Positions 35,160 through 46,483 of a stretch of DNA of 64,000 nt are shown in pieces. The notes beneath the pieces were generated by a model. It was not told the origin of the DNA and ran no database searches. It worked only from the letters and a program-made list of their open reading frames with translations. The stretch covers positions 55,071,554-55,135,553 of the forward strand of contig OX485803.1 in assembly GCA_950295325.1 (NCBI GenBank). Reading direction: 5' to 3'. The position numbers were made by a program, and so were the translations under genes. Each line of letters opens with the position of its first letter. The first letter of the stretch is position 1. The DNA comes from Polytrichum commune. Lineage: Eukaryota > Streptophyta > Polytrichopsida > Polytrichales > Polytrichaceae.

Positions 35160-38100
35160 AGTGGATTCAAGAACCTTAACTTCAAGGTTTTGATTTCAAT
35201 GATATATGCAGTCACATGTCTTTCATTCTAGATTTGGCCAGGCTCCTTTGTATAGTACAAGAGGATTAATTGTTGTTAAGATCTGAAAAGGTAGCTATTC
35301 GTTACATGAAGCAATCGAGGTTAGTCTTGAGGTTTTAACATTCAAAGATCCGCAAAAATTCTCATCAAAGTGAGCTCATGTGAGAATTGTAGAACTTACT
35401 TGGGACCAAATTGCTCTTGGGGATGATTAAAATTCTTTGATTTGATAAGTACAATCTCTATACAACTCGTCACTTCATCTACTCCCAAAAATCAATGCCC
35501 AAAACTGCGAATTTGAGAGTATGAGGCCTCAACACTTAAGGTACGTGAACTTAAAACAAGCGCTTTAAATGAATGGTTTTTACCGTGTAGTCCATCTAGA
35601 TTTGCATCTTGATATGATGAAACTTATTGCATTGTAGAAGAATTTAACCACTTTATAATCAATGTCCATTTTAGGGTCATACACCTTATAGCCAGTACTT
35701 TTATCCAAGAATATAGAGCTTGGACGAATTGAAATAAATCATAAATGTCTTTTCTGTAGTGTACATCCACATATTTATGAAGCAAATTACGATTATGGTT
35801 TTTGTACTAGCATAATAATGATCTTCGCATGAAAATTATGTAACTCTTTGAAGCCAAATACATAGCTCACTCACCACTTTATATGCTTGAAACCAATTTG
35901 AAACAAGCATTACCTTTGCCTTAATATATAATGCATAGTTTTAAATTCAATAGAACAACAAATGTCATGTTACAATTACAAAAAGAAAAATTTCCTTGAG
36001 AATATAATATTCTTTCAAATTTTCCGTTCTAATAACTTTGTGAATTGGTTGCAAACTCGTATTATCATGGAGACGAGAGGCTCAAAGACATGTATCTCTA
36101 ATTTCAGAAGAAAAAATATATATTAAAGTCATCATTGTTAAGGTCATCCTATTGTTGTGATTTGCTAAATATTTTGGTCCATGAGATAGGGCAAGAAACA
36201 CTTCCATGCCAAGCAAGTGAGTCATAGCCAATACTTCACAACCCCATGACAATGAAAATTGTAAGTTACTACCGTAATTATGAGTTGGAGGTGATTGCCA
36301 TTGAGCCACCAAGGTAATGTTTTGGTTATTGGTACACTATCTACTTATTGGTGTACCTCCAATGCTTTCTCAAGGCGGTTGAGCTTGACGTTTAGAAGGA
36401 CACTTTGCTAAAAAATCTTGGGAATCCTTGGTGGGTCCTTGTGATTGTTATATTTGTGGTTTCTATTAGAACAGGTACACTTACACGGGCCCGAAAGATA
36501 GCGTATCATGCATGTTAATAATAATTTAGCATGGGAGCATCAAGCCAATCACTTCATTTCAAGGGGCGGTCAAAAATAGTTGGTAGACTTGCGTGCATGG
36601 TGCTCCATGATATTTCGTCTAAGTTATAGTCCTCATTTACTCTCCATGATTTTGTTGTGAATAGGGGATTTTGCTTTCATAATCACCTACAAACTTCACT
36701 TAAATTTCCAAAAGGCCCATGCCCTCTTTCAGGACATGGTCCTCCTCAAGACATTATATGTTTTTTTGGCAAAACTAAGTAGATATTGGGACCACATTGT
36801 CATGATGAAATTACGTATCTTAACAAATAAAACTAAAAATCAATAATTTGAATATTGCGTATAATAATAGAATTGTCATATCTTACTTATTCAAAATGAA
36901 ATTTGGAGCAGAGAATCTTCTTGGAAGTGTGAATCCTGCTAAATACCATAAACAATCTGCACTAACTTCAAGTAATAGTAAATAGGTGTTATATAGAAGA
37001 AGACAAATGCAACTCCATTAGGAATGCTATTCGAGATCTCTATGGACACAAGTTATGACAGGTGGGACATCCATTCTCTGCACAATGTGTACCAAACTTT
37101 GTAAACCCATTGATACACTTGTTGTGCACATTTTGTTTACATGCTAAACCGTATGTCAATTCACATAAAAATTTGGTTGTGGAGTGTGTGTGGAGTAGTC
37201 TTTTCACATGAACCTATTGTAGGATGACTATTGGAATCTAGAATAAATCTATTGACTTCAATTCTCCAATACTTTTTGAAATTTTGTTAAGACTAATTAA
37301 TCAGGCTTAAAGATCCAAAAGACCCATTCCTAGGCCTCGAAGCTTCATATGGAAGGGTTTAAGATTAACTCTTCATCTGCTCAGCTAAATGTGTCAAAAA
37401 TGATCCCATCTAAGTTATCTTAATTTATCAAATGAATGATTCTAATTGAAGCGTATATTATCCATACATACATACACACATACACACGGACATACATGCA
37501 AAGTGATTTTAAGAGAGATTTGGGCAAATGATTTAGACTCAAGAACATGCCACCCATTTCTAATTATCATTGTCACATATGACTTTCTTTTCACTTCCTC
37601 TTTTTAATAGGTTGTGCTAAATATGGATGCCTAAACCTCAACATGTTATGTTTCACATAACTACTCGGAATAGATGAGCCCTCCAGGATGTGTGCAATTT
37701 ACAATTTTGATGCCACATAATATTATTAAATAATTTGTGTTCGTTCATGTGCGCCTTGAGAATACAACCATGGGACGTCCCAACTTAGTCCAAATTCAAA
37801 AACTTAATCTCAGTCTCCTTGCATTAGGTTGGGGCATCCGATGGTTATGTTTTCAGGACCTACATGAACAAACACACATTGCTTAATAAAGTTATGAATA
37901 TCATGGGCGAGATAAAATATTATTCCAATAATTGTTGAGAAATTTGAATTTGTACGAATTATCATAAATCCCGTATAAACACACCCCCAATCCTTCAAAG
38001 GCTAACTTCACCACCCAAGTAGAAGCACCCCACCATGTACATAAAACACCAAAATTCACTATATAAAAACTTACACAAATGTAAAGATGAGTAAAGAAGT

Positions 38101-38359
38101 AGCTACTACAGAAACCATCATTAGACAAGACCTCCGTTCTATATAATAAAATAAAATAAAAGTAACGCCAGGGTTCATTTTAAACACCTATGTGAATGGG
38201 AGCCCGTTCTTCAATACCATGATCATGTTTAACTAAGCGTCATTGTCCGATCTACACTCTTACAGGATAACAGATTTTCATGCTATGGTTTTGTGAAATA
38301 AGATCCCCATCTAAACATCAATTCCGGCTGCATGTTTACTCGGACCAGAAACAAGAATG

Positions 38360-38607
38360 CAATGAGTGGGTGGTAACCAGCCCACGATCGAGTTACAGAT
38401 GAACCGGTTGAGTCTGAGAGATATCCGGTTGAAGTTCAAGGCTTCAGGAAAATCACCCAGCATCGTTTTGGAGGAATTCAGAGAATATAATATAGCTTCC
38501 ATTAATAAAGAAAAACCGACCAATGTCACCATGTAAACTCATCGCACTTGGAAACACTAGGATGATCTCGACGGATTAGATGATGCCCAGAATCTCCCCA
38601 TACACTG
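38360..38607 (+). mobile_element. hAT-type MITE, copy f
   Basis: It starts CAATGAGTGGG and ends TACACTG. It is flanked by a perfect 8-bp duplication, CAAGAATG, at 38352-38359 and 38608-38615. This is the best-preserved record of the insertion shared by P1, M2 and M3. Confidence 0.88.
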
Positions 38608-38729
38608 CAAGAATGGTTGACAGGATTCTAAAACCCTGTACCACAAAAGCAGGAGGATCAGCTGTCGCACTTCCACAAAACCACAACTGTCGGAGTCTGA
38701 GGCTTCCGTTAGATTAGATTGTGTGGGAC

Positions 38730-38960
38730 TCACTTGCACACACTTTCATTCACCGCCAAATTGACTAGCTGCTGGTCGGCCTCCTTGGCATTCGTTGCCA
38801 ATCTGGCACCGTTATCAACGTTGACAGGTGGAATGTGCTTCTTTTTGTGGGGCTCGAAGAAGAGGAGCTCATCCATTTTGCCCTGAGGCAGTGGACCACG
38901 TAACAGCAATATGATGGAACTCAAAGGAAACGCATTCCCCACGTGCACGGTCACCACATC
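38730..38960 (-). pseudogene. Coding-like segment of unknown origin, copy 3 of 3
   Basis: The minus-strand frame matches copies 1 and 2 but has lost one codon in the stretch encoding VNVDINGAG. Here the MITE is absent, so the sequence upstream (38961-39060) shows the ancestral arrangement, in which no ATG or acceptor site is obvious. The family is not recognised. Confidence 0.35.
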
Positions 38961-39330
38961 ACTACCTAAGGTAGACAATCCATGCCAGAGTTTGAGTGGT
39001 GTGTGGTTAGGTGTGGCTTGAAAAATGGGTACCAAGGAGGTATCATGTGTCTAAGAGAAATTGTTTTATGATGCCCTATTTTAAGTTCAAAAGTTAACAC
39101 AATTGGGGGAGCTTCTATGACCATTTGATGAGTACAAGAATTTTCATTGTGATAATGAATAAGATGTTCATATGAACCTTGCCTTAGATTGAACCCATCA
39201 CGTTGATGGGCGTGGTTGAAGCCCCGTGCATGTGTATTGAGTGTGAAAGACGCCAACAATATGAAGAATATTTGTTACCATTTGTAATCTTAGTTTGAAG
39301 TGGATTCAATTGAAGGTCTAGTTACAGTCT

Positions 39331-41621
39331 ATCATGCAATTTTTTGGGCAAGAATTGAGAATTTATGAACTTTGGTTGAATTGCTAACTAAGAACTTCTT
39401 CAAGACTCTAAATTAGTGAGAAAGTGCTGAAATTATTACTTAATTAGTGAAAGGAGATTAGTGGCTAAATTAGCTGAACAATTATGATCATTGGTGAGGG
39501 TTAGAAGAGTCTTAGTGAGGCTACAATAGACATGTGGAGGAGAATGAAAAGAAGCTTGAGATTTGGCTATGGATACCTTATGAGGCCATAGTCTCTCGTC
39601 TCCACCTTCCTACATAACTCTCTGTAGGCCATGGTCATAACAACCATAGAGGACCCAACAAGTTTTCATATAGTTATCAACTCCCTCTTGAGAAGAGAGT
39701 GGATATTTTGCAATTGTTGAATTGCACAATGCCATAATCTTAGTGTGGTGATTGGGTGTGAAGCCCTTGTTCCTTGCGACATTAGTTTCTCTATGTAATA
39801 TACGACGATGACCATTTTCTCAATATACATTGTGAAACAATTGTCTTGCCTTTCGGGAAGAGAGCGCATTGAATGAATTAAGAGTCTGAGCATTATCATA
39901 GTCTAAGAATTCTAAGATGGGAAGCCCTTGATGGATAATACAACATCTTTTGATATATTTTCTGGTCTGGCAAGTTGTCTTGAATGTTGGCATGACCATT
40001 AACGTGACCCTTTGAAAAGAGGATGTATTCAATGAGTGGGTTAGTGTGAATGATGTTGCCGTCTAAGGAAAAGTCTTGGGTGAGAAGCCCTTGATGATTC
40101 AAAGAAAGTCTCGAGTCAAAATTCAGATTTGTCAAGTAATCCGGGAATATGAATTGTATGTAAAAACTGGCTCTTTTATATCGTGCTCAGAAGGACAAAA
40201 TAGTCTTGCTCCAAGTCCTTGTGAAAAGGAGGGAGAGATCATGAGAAGTCACGAGGAATGTGCCATAATCAAATGAGAGGCTATTGGCTATCATGCAGTG
40301 GTATATTCATACATAAGTGTAGCCATAGTCTACAAATAAGTTCTCCAGGTGCAAATTAAACCTTGGAATTCATGTCATTATCTTCTGATTAAAGAGTGTG
40401 AGTGTGCGGGCAGTTCAGTTGCCACAACTTGTTCTAAATAAATTGGATTCTCCAAATTGTCAACTCATGGAAAGAGGGTGGCCGACTCCATACAGAGTTT
40501 ATTTGTTAACGCAATAATCAGGGTAAGAATCTCTGAAGATATATGCGGCTCATAAGTGAGAAGATCATGGTCTGTGTGAAATAAGCCATTAGCTTCGTAT
40601 GAATGTACCTGTGAAGGGTTAAGAGAAGGGGATTATCTGTTGCACAATCAAAATTGTCCCATAATCAATGGAATCCACCCACAATCACAGCTTAAAGTAA
40701 GAATATGTGAGGAATATAGATAGGAAATACATTACAGAGACTTGGTGATTGCAATATCTAGCTTGGCCACTGTTGACATGGTTACTTGATTTATAACTCT
40801 AAGTACTTTATGTTAGAGTATAATGATCAGATGAATTACCCATTGTCTTTGTAATTCCCTTGAATAAATTCATCTTAATCAATAAACTTTATTATGGCAT
40901 AAAGGGATATTAGAAATTAACATGTGAATTATTGTTAACATTAATGAACCAAAGAACCACAAGAAGTGTAATTAAAGCAAACCACGATCAAGGAGAAAAT
41001 ATGGCACATTATATGTACTAACTTGTTATGGCCTATAGTTATGAAACCTCACAAATGGAAGTTCTTCAGTTGGTTCAGGTAAGGACAATGGTCACTGTCT
41101 CATTAAAATACAAATAAATCAATGAACGTAATTAACCCGCATGGTTTGTCCTATAGTATTACTTGATCCATTAAATTATTCAATAATTAAGAAGAGATCA
41201 TTACTCAAATCGGGGTGTTGTTGGCCTTGGTTACATATGGTTACTGGTTACTCAACTACTATTGATGATATGTGACTCCATGCATTGAAAACCCATGGTA
41301 TACTGAGTCGTTACTACTAGACTATGGCTAGTTGTAAGGGAGAGACCGCGCATCTACATAAACTACACTGAGTGACCATCCACTCTTTAATCTCATCATT
41401 TTCTAAAACCCACATAAAACCAAGTATTACCTAGGTTTGGTACCCACATCTCATTCTAAAGTCATTGTGATCTATCAATCAACCTAATAGTGACACTTAG
41501 AGTTCAATCCGACACTCATTTAGTCTTTCCTATGTGGTTTTATTGAATGGAACCCAATCCCAAAAACCTATCTACACAGTCACACATGCCACCCAAGTTT
41601 GCTGTACTTATTAAAGTTGTC
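39331..41621. other. Intergenic region with a decayed 162-bp tandem repeat
   Basis: About 39680-40240 contains three, perhaps four, diverged units. The tract AAGCCCTTG recurs at about 39762, 39923 and 40086, and GAAGAGAG-like tracts recur in step before each. From 40300 to 41621 I see nothing recognisable. Confidence 0.5.
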
Positions 41622-41945
41622 CTTTAACTCAACTGGAGTTTTGGTCAGCAGTTGGTTGTTTTGCAAAATACAAAACTTTCCATATTCGGTAATTTTTTGG
41701 TGCATCCCTGGAATTGGTGTGGAGGTTAGAATGGAGAACACTCTTTATTGGTCCATGGGGGGCCAAACTCATTTTAGCACCTCTTGGCATGCCAAAATGA
41801 GTTTGACCCTCAAATGACCCAATATAGAAAGTTTCTTGTTCAAACCTTCACACCGACTCCAGGCATGCACTGAAAACTTACCGAATATGGAAAGACTTGT
41901 ATGCAAAACAATCAACTCCCAACCAAAACTCCCGTTGAGTTAAAG
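41622..41945. mobile_element. Foldback MITE, sister of the RAD52-intron element
   Basis: A 324-bp inverted repeat starting CTTTAACTCAACTGGAGTTT and ending with the near-complement of that sequence. Arms of about 140 bp surround a loop near 41785. Long colinear similarity to 8981-9259 includes GCAGTTGGTTGTTTTGCA, TTGGTGCAT and GAACACTCT tracts. No target duplication is clear. Confidence 0.8.
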
Positions 41946-42179
41946 TCTAAATCTAAATTTACCAGGCTCAAATTCACATCATATTGTCGACGTTGGATTT
42001 ACTTTCTTTTTTCCCTTGCAGTATAACCATAGCATTATTCAACCATAGGAAGAACCTCCATGGGCCCAAAATATTGCACTACTTATTCTTGGATCTCATG
42101 AGGAATAATCATAAGTTCTCATATTCAGACTGATTTGAGAATTTTGGAGCTCATATATATATTGGTGTTGCCAATCCAG

Positions 42180-43100
42180 CACAATTGATGTTGAGAGTTG
42201 AAAATGTTTGTGGTCGGCACGGAGAGGCCCAACTCTCATTGTAGGAATTATTGTCATAGTGTGTTAACAAAACTACATCTTTACCATGTAAAGCAATTGA
42301 GATTTTCTTAACATTTCAACATACATAGATGAAAGTAAATCTCACTAAAGTGGGATCGTATGAGAACATTTGCATGGAATTTTAACTTCTTGAAGATCAC
42401 GATACTGTTGGAATTGGGTAGAATTTGATGTACAACTGGTCACCTTATTTTTAAATAAAACAAATAAATAAATGTTTAAAACTACCGAGAGGAGATTTCC
42501 ACACCTTACGTATGTGCGACTACAAAAACATTTTCTTAAAATGGTTACCAATCTATGATGGGTGTATGATCCACCTAGATTTGCATCCTAAATTGAAGAT
42601 CATGACACACTTTCATGTCCTGGTTATGTTGGCAATTAACTGGAAGACGAAAATTACACCCACCTGTGCAAACGGAGTTTCACAATGGCTACGAAAGTAA
42701 TGACTTAGAGGACGAGTCACCATTGCACGTCCCTGCCATGACAATGCCTTCTTTGTCACTAAGGTACGTCCTACACTTATGGTGGTTCACCTCATGCAAG
42801 TACTTTTTAGGGGCGGTTGAAGTTGATGTTCTAAAACATATAAAAATTATTAAACAAAAAAATCACTTCGCCTGAAAGTTCAGACTGTCAAAGTAGGCGT
42901 TGTGATCGTTATGTCTGTGGCTCCCTTGTGAACAAGCACACATCCGGGCCCTAGGATCAATCTATGATGCTTGGGTTCAATGTTCTAGCATGATATATAA
43001 GCATGAAGCCAGTAGTGGTTGGGACGATAGAGAGCTTGTTGTAGAGTTGAGGAGATGGTGCTGCATGATATGATGCGTGTAACCAGTTTTTGAGAGAACA
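42180..43100 (+). repeat. Diverged partial copy of the 6.5-kb unit
   Basis: Colinear but strongly diverged similarity to about 29040-30360 of M2: GTGGGATCGTATGA matches GTAAGATCGTATGA, CCACCTAGATTTGCATC matches CCATCTAGATTTGCATC, and GGGGCGGTTGAAGTTGATGTTC matches GGCGGTTGAGCTTGACATT. An open frame at 42690-42875 carries LSLRYVLHLWWF and FLGAVEVDVLK, related to the relic at 14178-14330. Confidence 0.6.
42990..43000 (+). promoter_or_regulatory. Possible TATA box of the 43246 gene
   Basis: The tract CATGATATATAAGC contains a canonical TATATAAG about 250 bases before ATG 43246. It lies at the end of the diverged 6.5-kb unit copy, so the promoter may derive from repeat DNA. Confidence 0.45.
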
Positions 43101-43245
43101 TGGCATGCGATTCGCAAGTCTTAGTTTGATGTCGCGCACTCAATATCGTAGATGCTGCAGAGTGCTTCGGAATTGCGTATAAACTTGAAGTTTGATCCAT
43201 TCAGGAGGTTTTTGGGTGGAGATTAAGTCACAGGGGTTGTAGAGC

Positions 43246-43890
43246 ATGGACACTAACGACTTGGCCGAATTTCAAACACGTCGAAGTGGGGAGAGTAGTC
43301 AGAGTGAGAACTATGGGCCAATGTTTAAGCTGCTTGTCAAAGAGACTTATTGGGCTCTTGCGCCAGAAGGAGTAACAATGGAAGACATGTACCAAGCATG
43401 GTCGGCAGTTAAGTCGAGGGGAGAGTTAAGAGCACCGGGATTCACACTTGGTGGAAACGCAACAAACAATAGGGAATCATCTCTGGCTTCACTGTATGAC
43501 CTTTTTATGGCTCATATGAAATTTGGAGTGAAGTTGAGTTTCGATAAAGTTCGCGACTGGCCCGTGGAGCGTCAAACTTATGAATTTTCTAAGCGCATTC
43601 GTGAAGCTCCGATGATTTCCAGCCGCTTCATACGGGGGAGAGATCCCGAGCCCTTCATTCCGCCCCCTGAGGAGAACAACCACGCTATCACGGTAATCTT
43701 CGATTACCTCAACAAGAAGATGAAGGATGAAAGGCGAGGGAAGGTGACTAAGGATGATTGGCAATTTTTGCGCTCCATGGACCACTTTAACGCTCGTGAG
43801 ATGCAATATGAGCCCATGACTTGGACTTATCTATATGGGCTATGGGCTCATGCAATGAACGTAACAGAGGATGCCGATTGTACTCGTTGA
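43246..43890 (+). CDS. Intronless gene for an unrecognised 214-residue protein
   Basis: A single ORF with ATG in fair context (GAGCATGGA), ending TGA. I do not recognise the family. The protein is soluble-looking, with no signal peptide or membrane segment. It is rich in charged residues and Trp, with segments such as YWALAPEGVTMEDMYQAWSAV (residues about 32-52), ASLYDLFMAHMKFG and TWTYLYGLWAHAMN near the C-terminus. A Pro-rich EPFIPPPEEN lies in the middle. Codon use and amino-acid composition look protein-like, unlike the spurious short frames nearby. A TATA box lies 250 bp upstream. The 3' flank shows no homology to other parts of the window. It could be a lineage-specific gene or a captured fragment of a larger protein. 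Confidence 0.6.
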   Translation: MDTNDLAEFQTRRSGESSQSENYGPMFKLLVKETYWALAPEGVTMEDMYQAWSAVKSRGELRAPGFTLGGNATNNRESSLASLYDLFMAHMKFGVKLSFDKVRDWPVERQTYEFSKRIREAPMISSRFIRGRDPEPFIPPPEENNHAITVIFDYLNKKMKDERRGKVTKDDWQFLRSMDHFNAREMQYEPMTWTYLYGLWAHAMNVTEDADCTR

Positions 43891-46483
43891 TTTCTAGTAG
43901 TTGTTAGTTGCACCTCAGCGGCTTGAGAGTTTGGCAATTTGATTTTGGCTTCGACAGTGTGCAACTTTTTCACTCATGTAACCCTAGTGAGGGATTTCAG
44001 CTCTTGTGGTTGTGAACATTATTGGTCTGGTATCGTCTATTTTTTATCACACAATGTCAAAATTTTATGAACTCAAGTGCATGAATGATCTTCTGTGCAA
44101 AGTTTTTCGAGCATATCAAGGGTCTTAAGTGCTCCAAATGTCCGTTATAGGCACTTTTGCCTTAAGGTCCGCATCAGATATGTGTATATTATGTGACTAC
44201 TCTTCTTTACTGGACACGTATATTTCATTGATATATGCCACATTTTATGATGAGATTGGAGTATGTGCTCATAACATAGACACCATTCTAGGGCAAGTCA
44301 TATCCGGTGATCAGGGAGATTTTTGGGCATAATCGGTTGAGATCCTAGTGTTTGCAAGTCCAACCGGTTACATGTTGACATCCTTCGGTTTTCCTTTACT
44401 AATTTGGGGTATATTATCTAGATTCCTCTCAAATGATCGGTAATTTTCCTGCAGTCTCAAATGTCAACCGGTTATTTCTCAAACTCAACCGGTTCATCTG
44501 TAACTAACTGCCAGTTCTCCCCGATCATCGGTCATATCATATGATCACACCTCTCATTCATCCAACATAGTTTATGTACATTATTACTTTATCATAATTT
44601 ATTACTTTATCATGTAAAATGTGTCATCAAACACAATGCATTCTCACCACATAACAACCTTCTACCTTATTTAAGAGAAATCTAGTTTCTGTTTATCCAT
44701 ACATTACATAGTTATAAAGGTATAAGATTTAATTGTCGCTTCAAATTATGTACAATAAAAGCAATAAAAAATAAAATCCAAAACAAACTTGAAACAATTC
44801 TTGGTGAATTGGTGGGAAGCTTGAACTTCTCTGCAGACAAGAGGCTCAAAGAGATGTTTATGATTCAACCACCAGCCCTGACCTAATTGTCTACTAACTT
44901 AGAATGGAGCAAACTCATAGAAGCAATATCTTGAATGGTGGCAGTGGAAGCCTGTCAATTTGTGAATGTCAAATGTATCAATAATCAAACATGCTCACAA
45001 CAACAACTGTGGGTATTCTTTCGGTTTGTTTTTAATGTCCTCCAGATTCTACCAATTAGGTTTACACATGAAAAAATCTTGTGTTGCATCAGCAAATCTA
45101 CGATGAAGCATCAGCAAAACGTGGACCTCCCCTTATTTAGTTATCGTTATTGGAGGTTGTTTGTTTAGTCCTTAACTAAAACATAAGTTCTCCCAATCAT
45201 GTTCACTATTCAATGTGCAGTGGATTATAAAATTTGAAGATATACTCCAATATCTTTTGAACAAGTGTCTTTATGATGTTTATTCTTTGATCCTCACTAA
45301 ACCGCACACCAATAACATATAGGTGTCCAATTAACAAAAGTAATTGAATAACACCCAAACACCTTAAGTAATTGACTCAACATGCACCATTGGAATCACT
45401 GACAAGCTTAAAATGTGCAAGTGGCACACAACATGTCTTTTGATCTAAAGTGTGGTGCCCTATAGTGGGCGCTTCAACTCCAAGACAATAATGGATCCAA
45501 TAATTGTGAATCAAGATGATTATCATTTCCAATTACACAATCAAAATAGATGTAAAACTTATTAGAGGTCAAAGTGAAGATTATATCTATCTTTCTAAAT
45601 CAATCACATACACCCTTCCAATTGTTTTCACTATTGACCCTAGAATAATGTCTATAATGTGAGTGCATAGTCCAATCTCCTCATATCATATGTCTTTTTG
45701 ATGGCCAACCTTAATAACAAGACTTGCTATGTACCACTCAAATTTAGGTGTCCACTTGAGAAGAGTGACCACATAAAGCACACATACCTTAATCCCTGCA
45801 ATTGGGTTGAGTAGCACTGAATTAATATAGGAAAGGATCAGGCAAGTGAACAGTTATGGATCAACAGGTTGAATAACACAACTATGAAAGCCAAGTTGCA
45901 AATTGAAAGCATATGGTAGGCAAGCCTATATCGAACATAGCAATTATTTATACACCTATATTTAGGTGCTATATGATCAGTTGTGAATCTAAAAACAGAC
46001 ATCAAAAGAGAATGTGTTAACAAGAGATTGGACTACATAAATTGAATAAGATCTTCATGAGATCGAGGGAAATGGCTACAGGCACAATGTGGATTCACTA
46101 ATCATCTTGCACTGATTGTGAATTTCATATTCTCCAAGAAGTGGGTGCAGAGAGAAAAGTATCCGAATAACATACATCTACCCTAAGTGATGAATTTTTG
46201 TGTCACATTAACCTTTTGGAATTTGCCCAGAAAAACAATTAAAGAAATGACACTGAGAAAATAACTGCAGATTACAACCACCAAAGCTCCAGGAAGAGTG
46301 ACAAAAATGTCAAGGAAGACACTAGAATCGTGATGGCCAAACAGTGTCTCTCAGATATCTGGCTTCATTTATAAACATCCTGTACGTGCAAGTTGTTGCA
46401 GCAATCCTTCCCACAGTTGCAGCAAATAAGCTGGAAATTATGGTGGGGTATGATTGGCAGACTTACAAAAAAATATGAGGGCT
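43891..46483. other. Intergenic region with dispersed repeats
   Basis: It contains hAT MITE copy g (44305-44530) and, at 45170-45375 and 45650-45790, copies of dispersed repeats also seen near 2100-2230, 5885-6090 and 50370-50575. The last 100-150 bases are the 3' UTR side of the HS1-like gene. No other gene is seen. Confidence 0.5.
44305..44530 (-). mobile_element. hAT-type MITE, copy g, perfect 8-bp TSD
   Basis: A 226-bp element starting CGGTGATCAGGGAG and ending CTCCCCGATCATCG. GTCATATC flanks it exactly on both sides (44297-44304 and 44531-44538). Three AACCGGTT palindromes lie at 44362-44369, 44466-44473 and 44487-44494; the last two are 21 bp apart. Confidence 0.92.

Larger units (their letters stand above)
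34021..39330 (-). repeat. 6.5-kb repeat unit, minus-strand copy M3
   Basis: This is an inverse copy corresponding to P1. It lacks the TTA MITE present in P1 (empty site near 38965) and the 412-bp tandem duplication. It carries the cleanest TATA box of the promoter-like module (34840-34846), hAT MITE copy f with a perfect 8-bp duplication, and copy 3 of the coding-like peptide. Its far end (39036-39330) matches 32330-32520 of M2. Confidence 0.8.

Noticed and set aside
39820-40135. Overlapping short minus-strand frames as a gene fragment
   Set aside because: They follow the decayed 162-bp tandem repeat and share no known domain.
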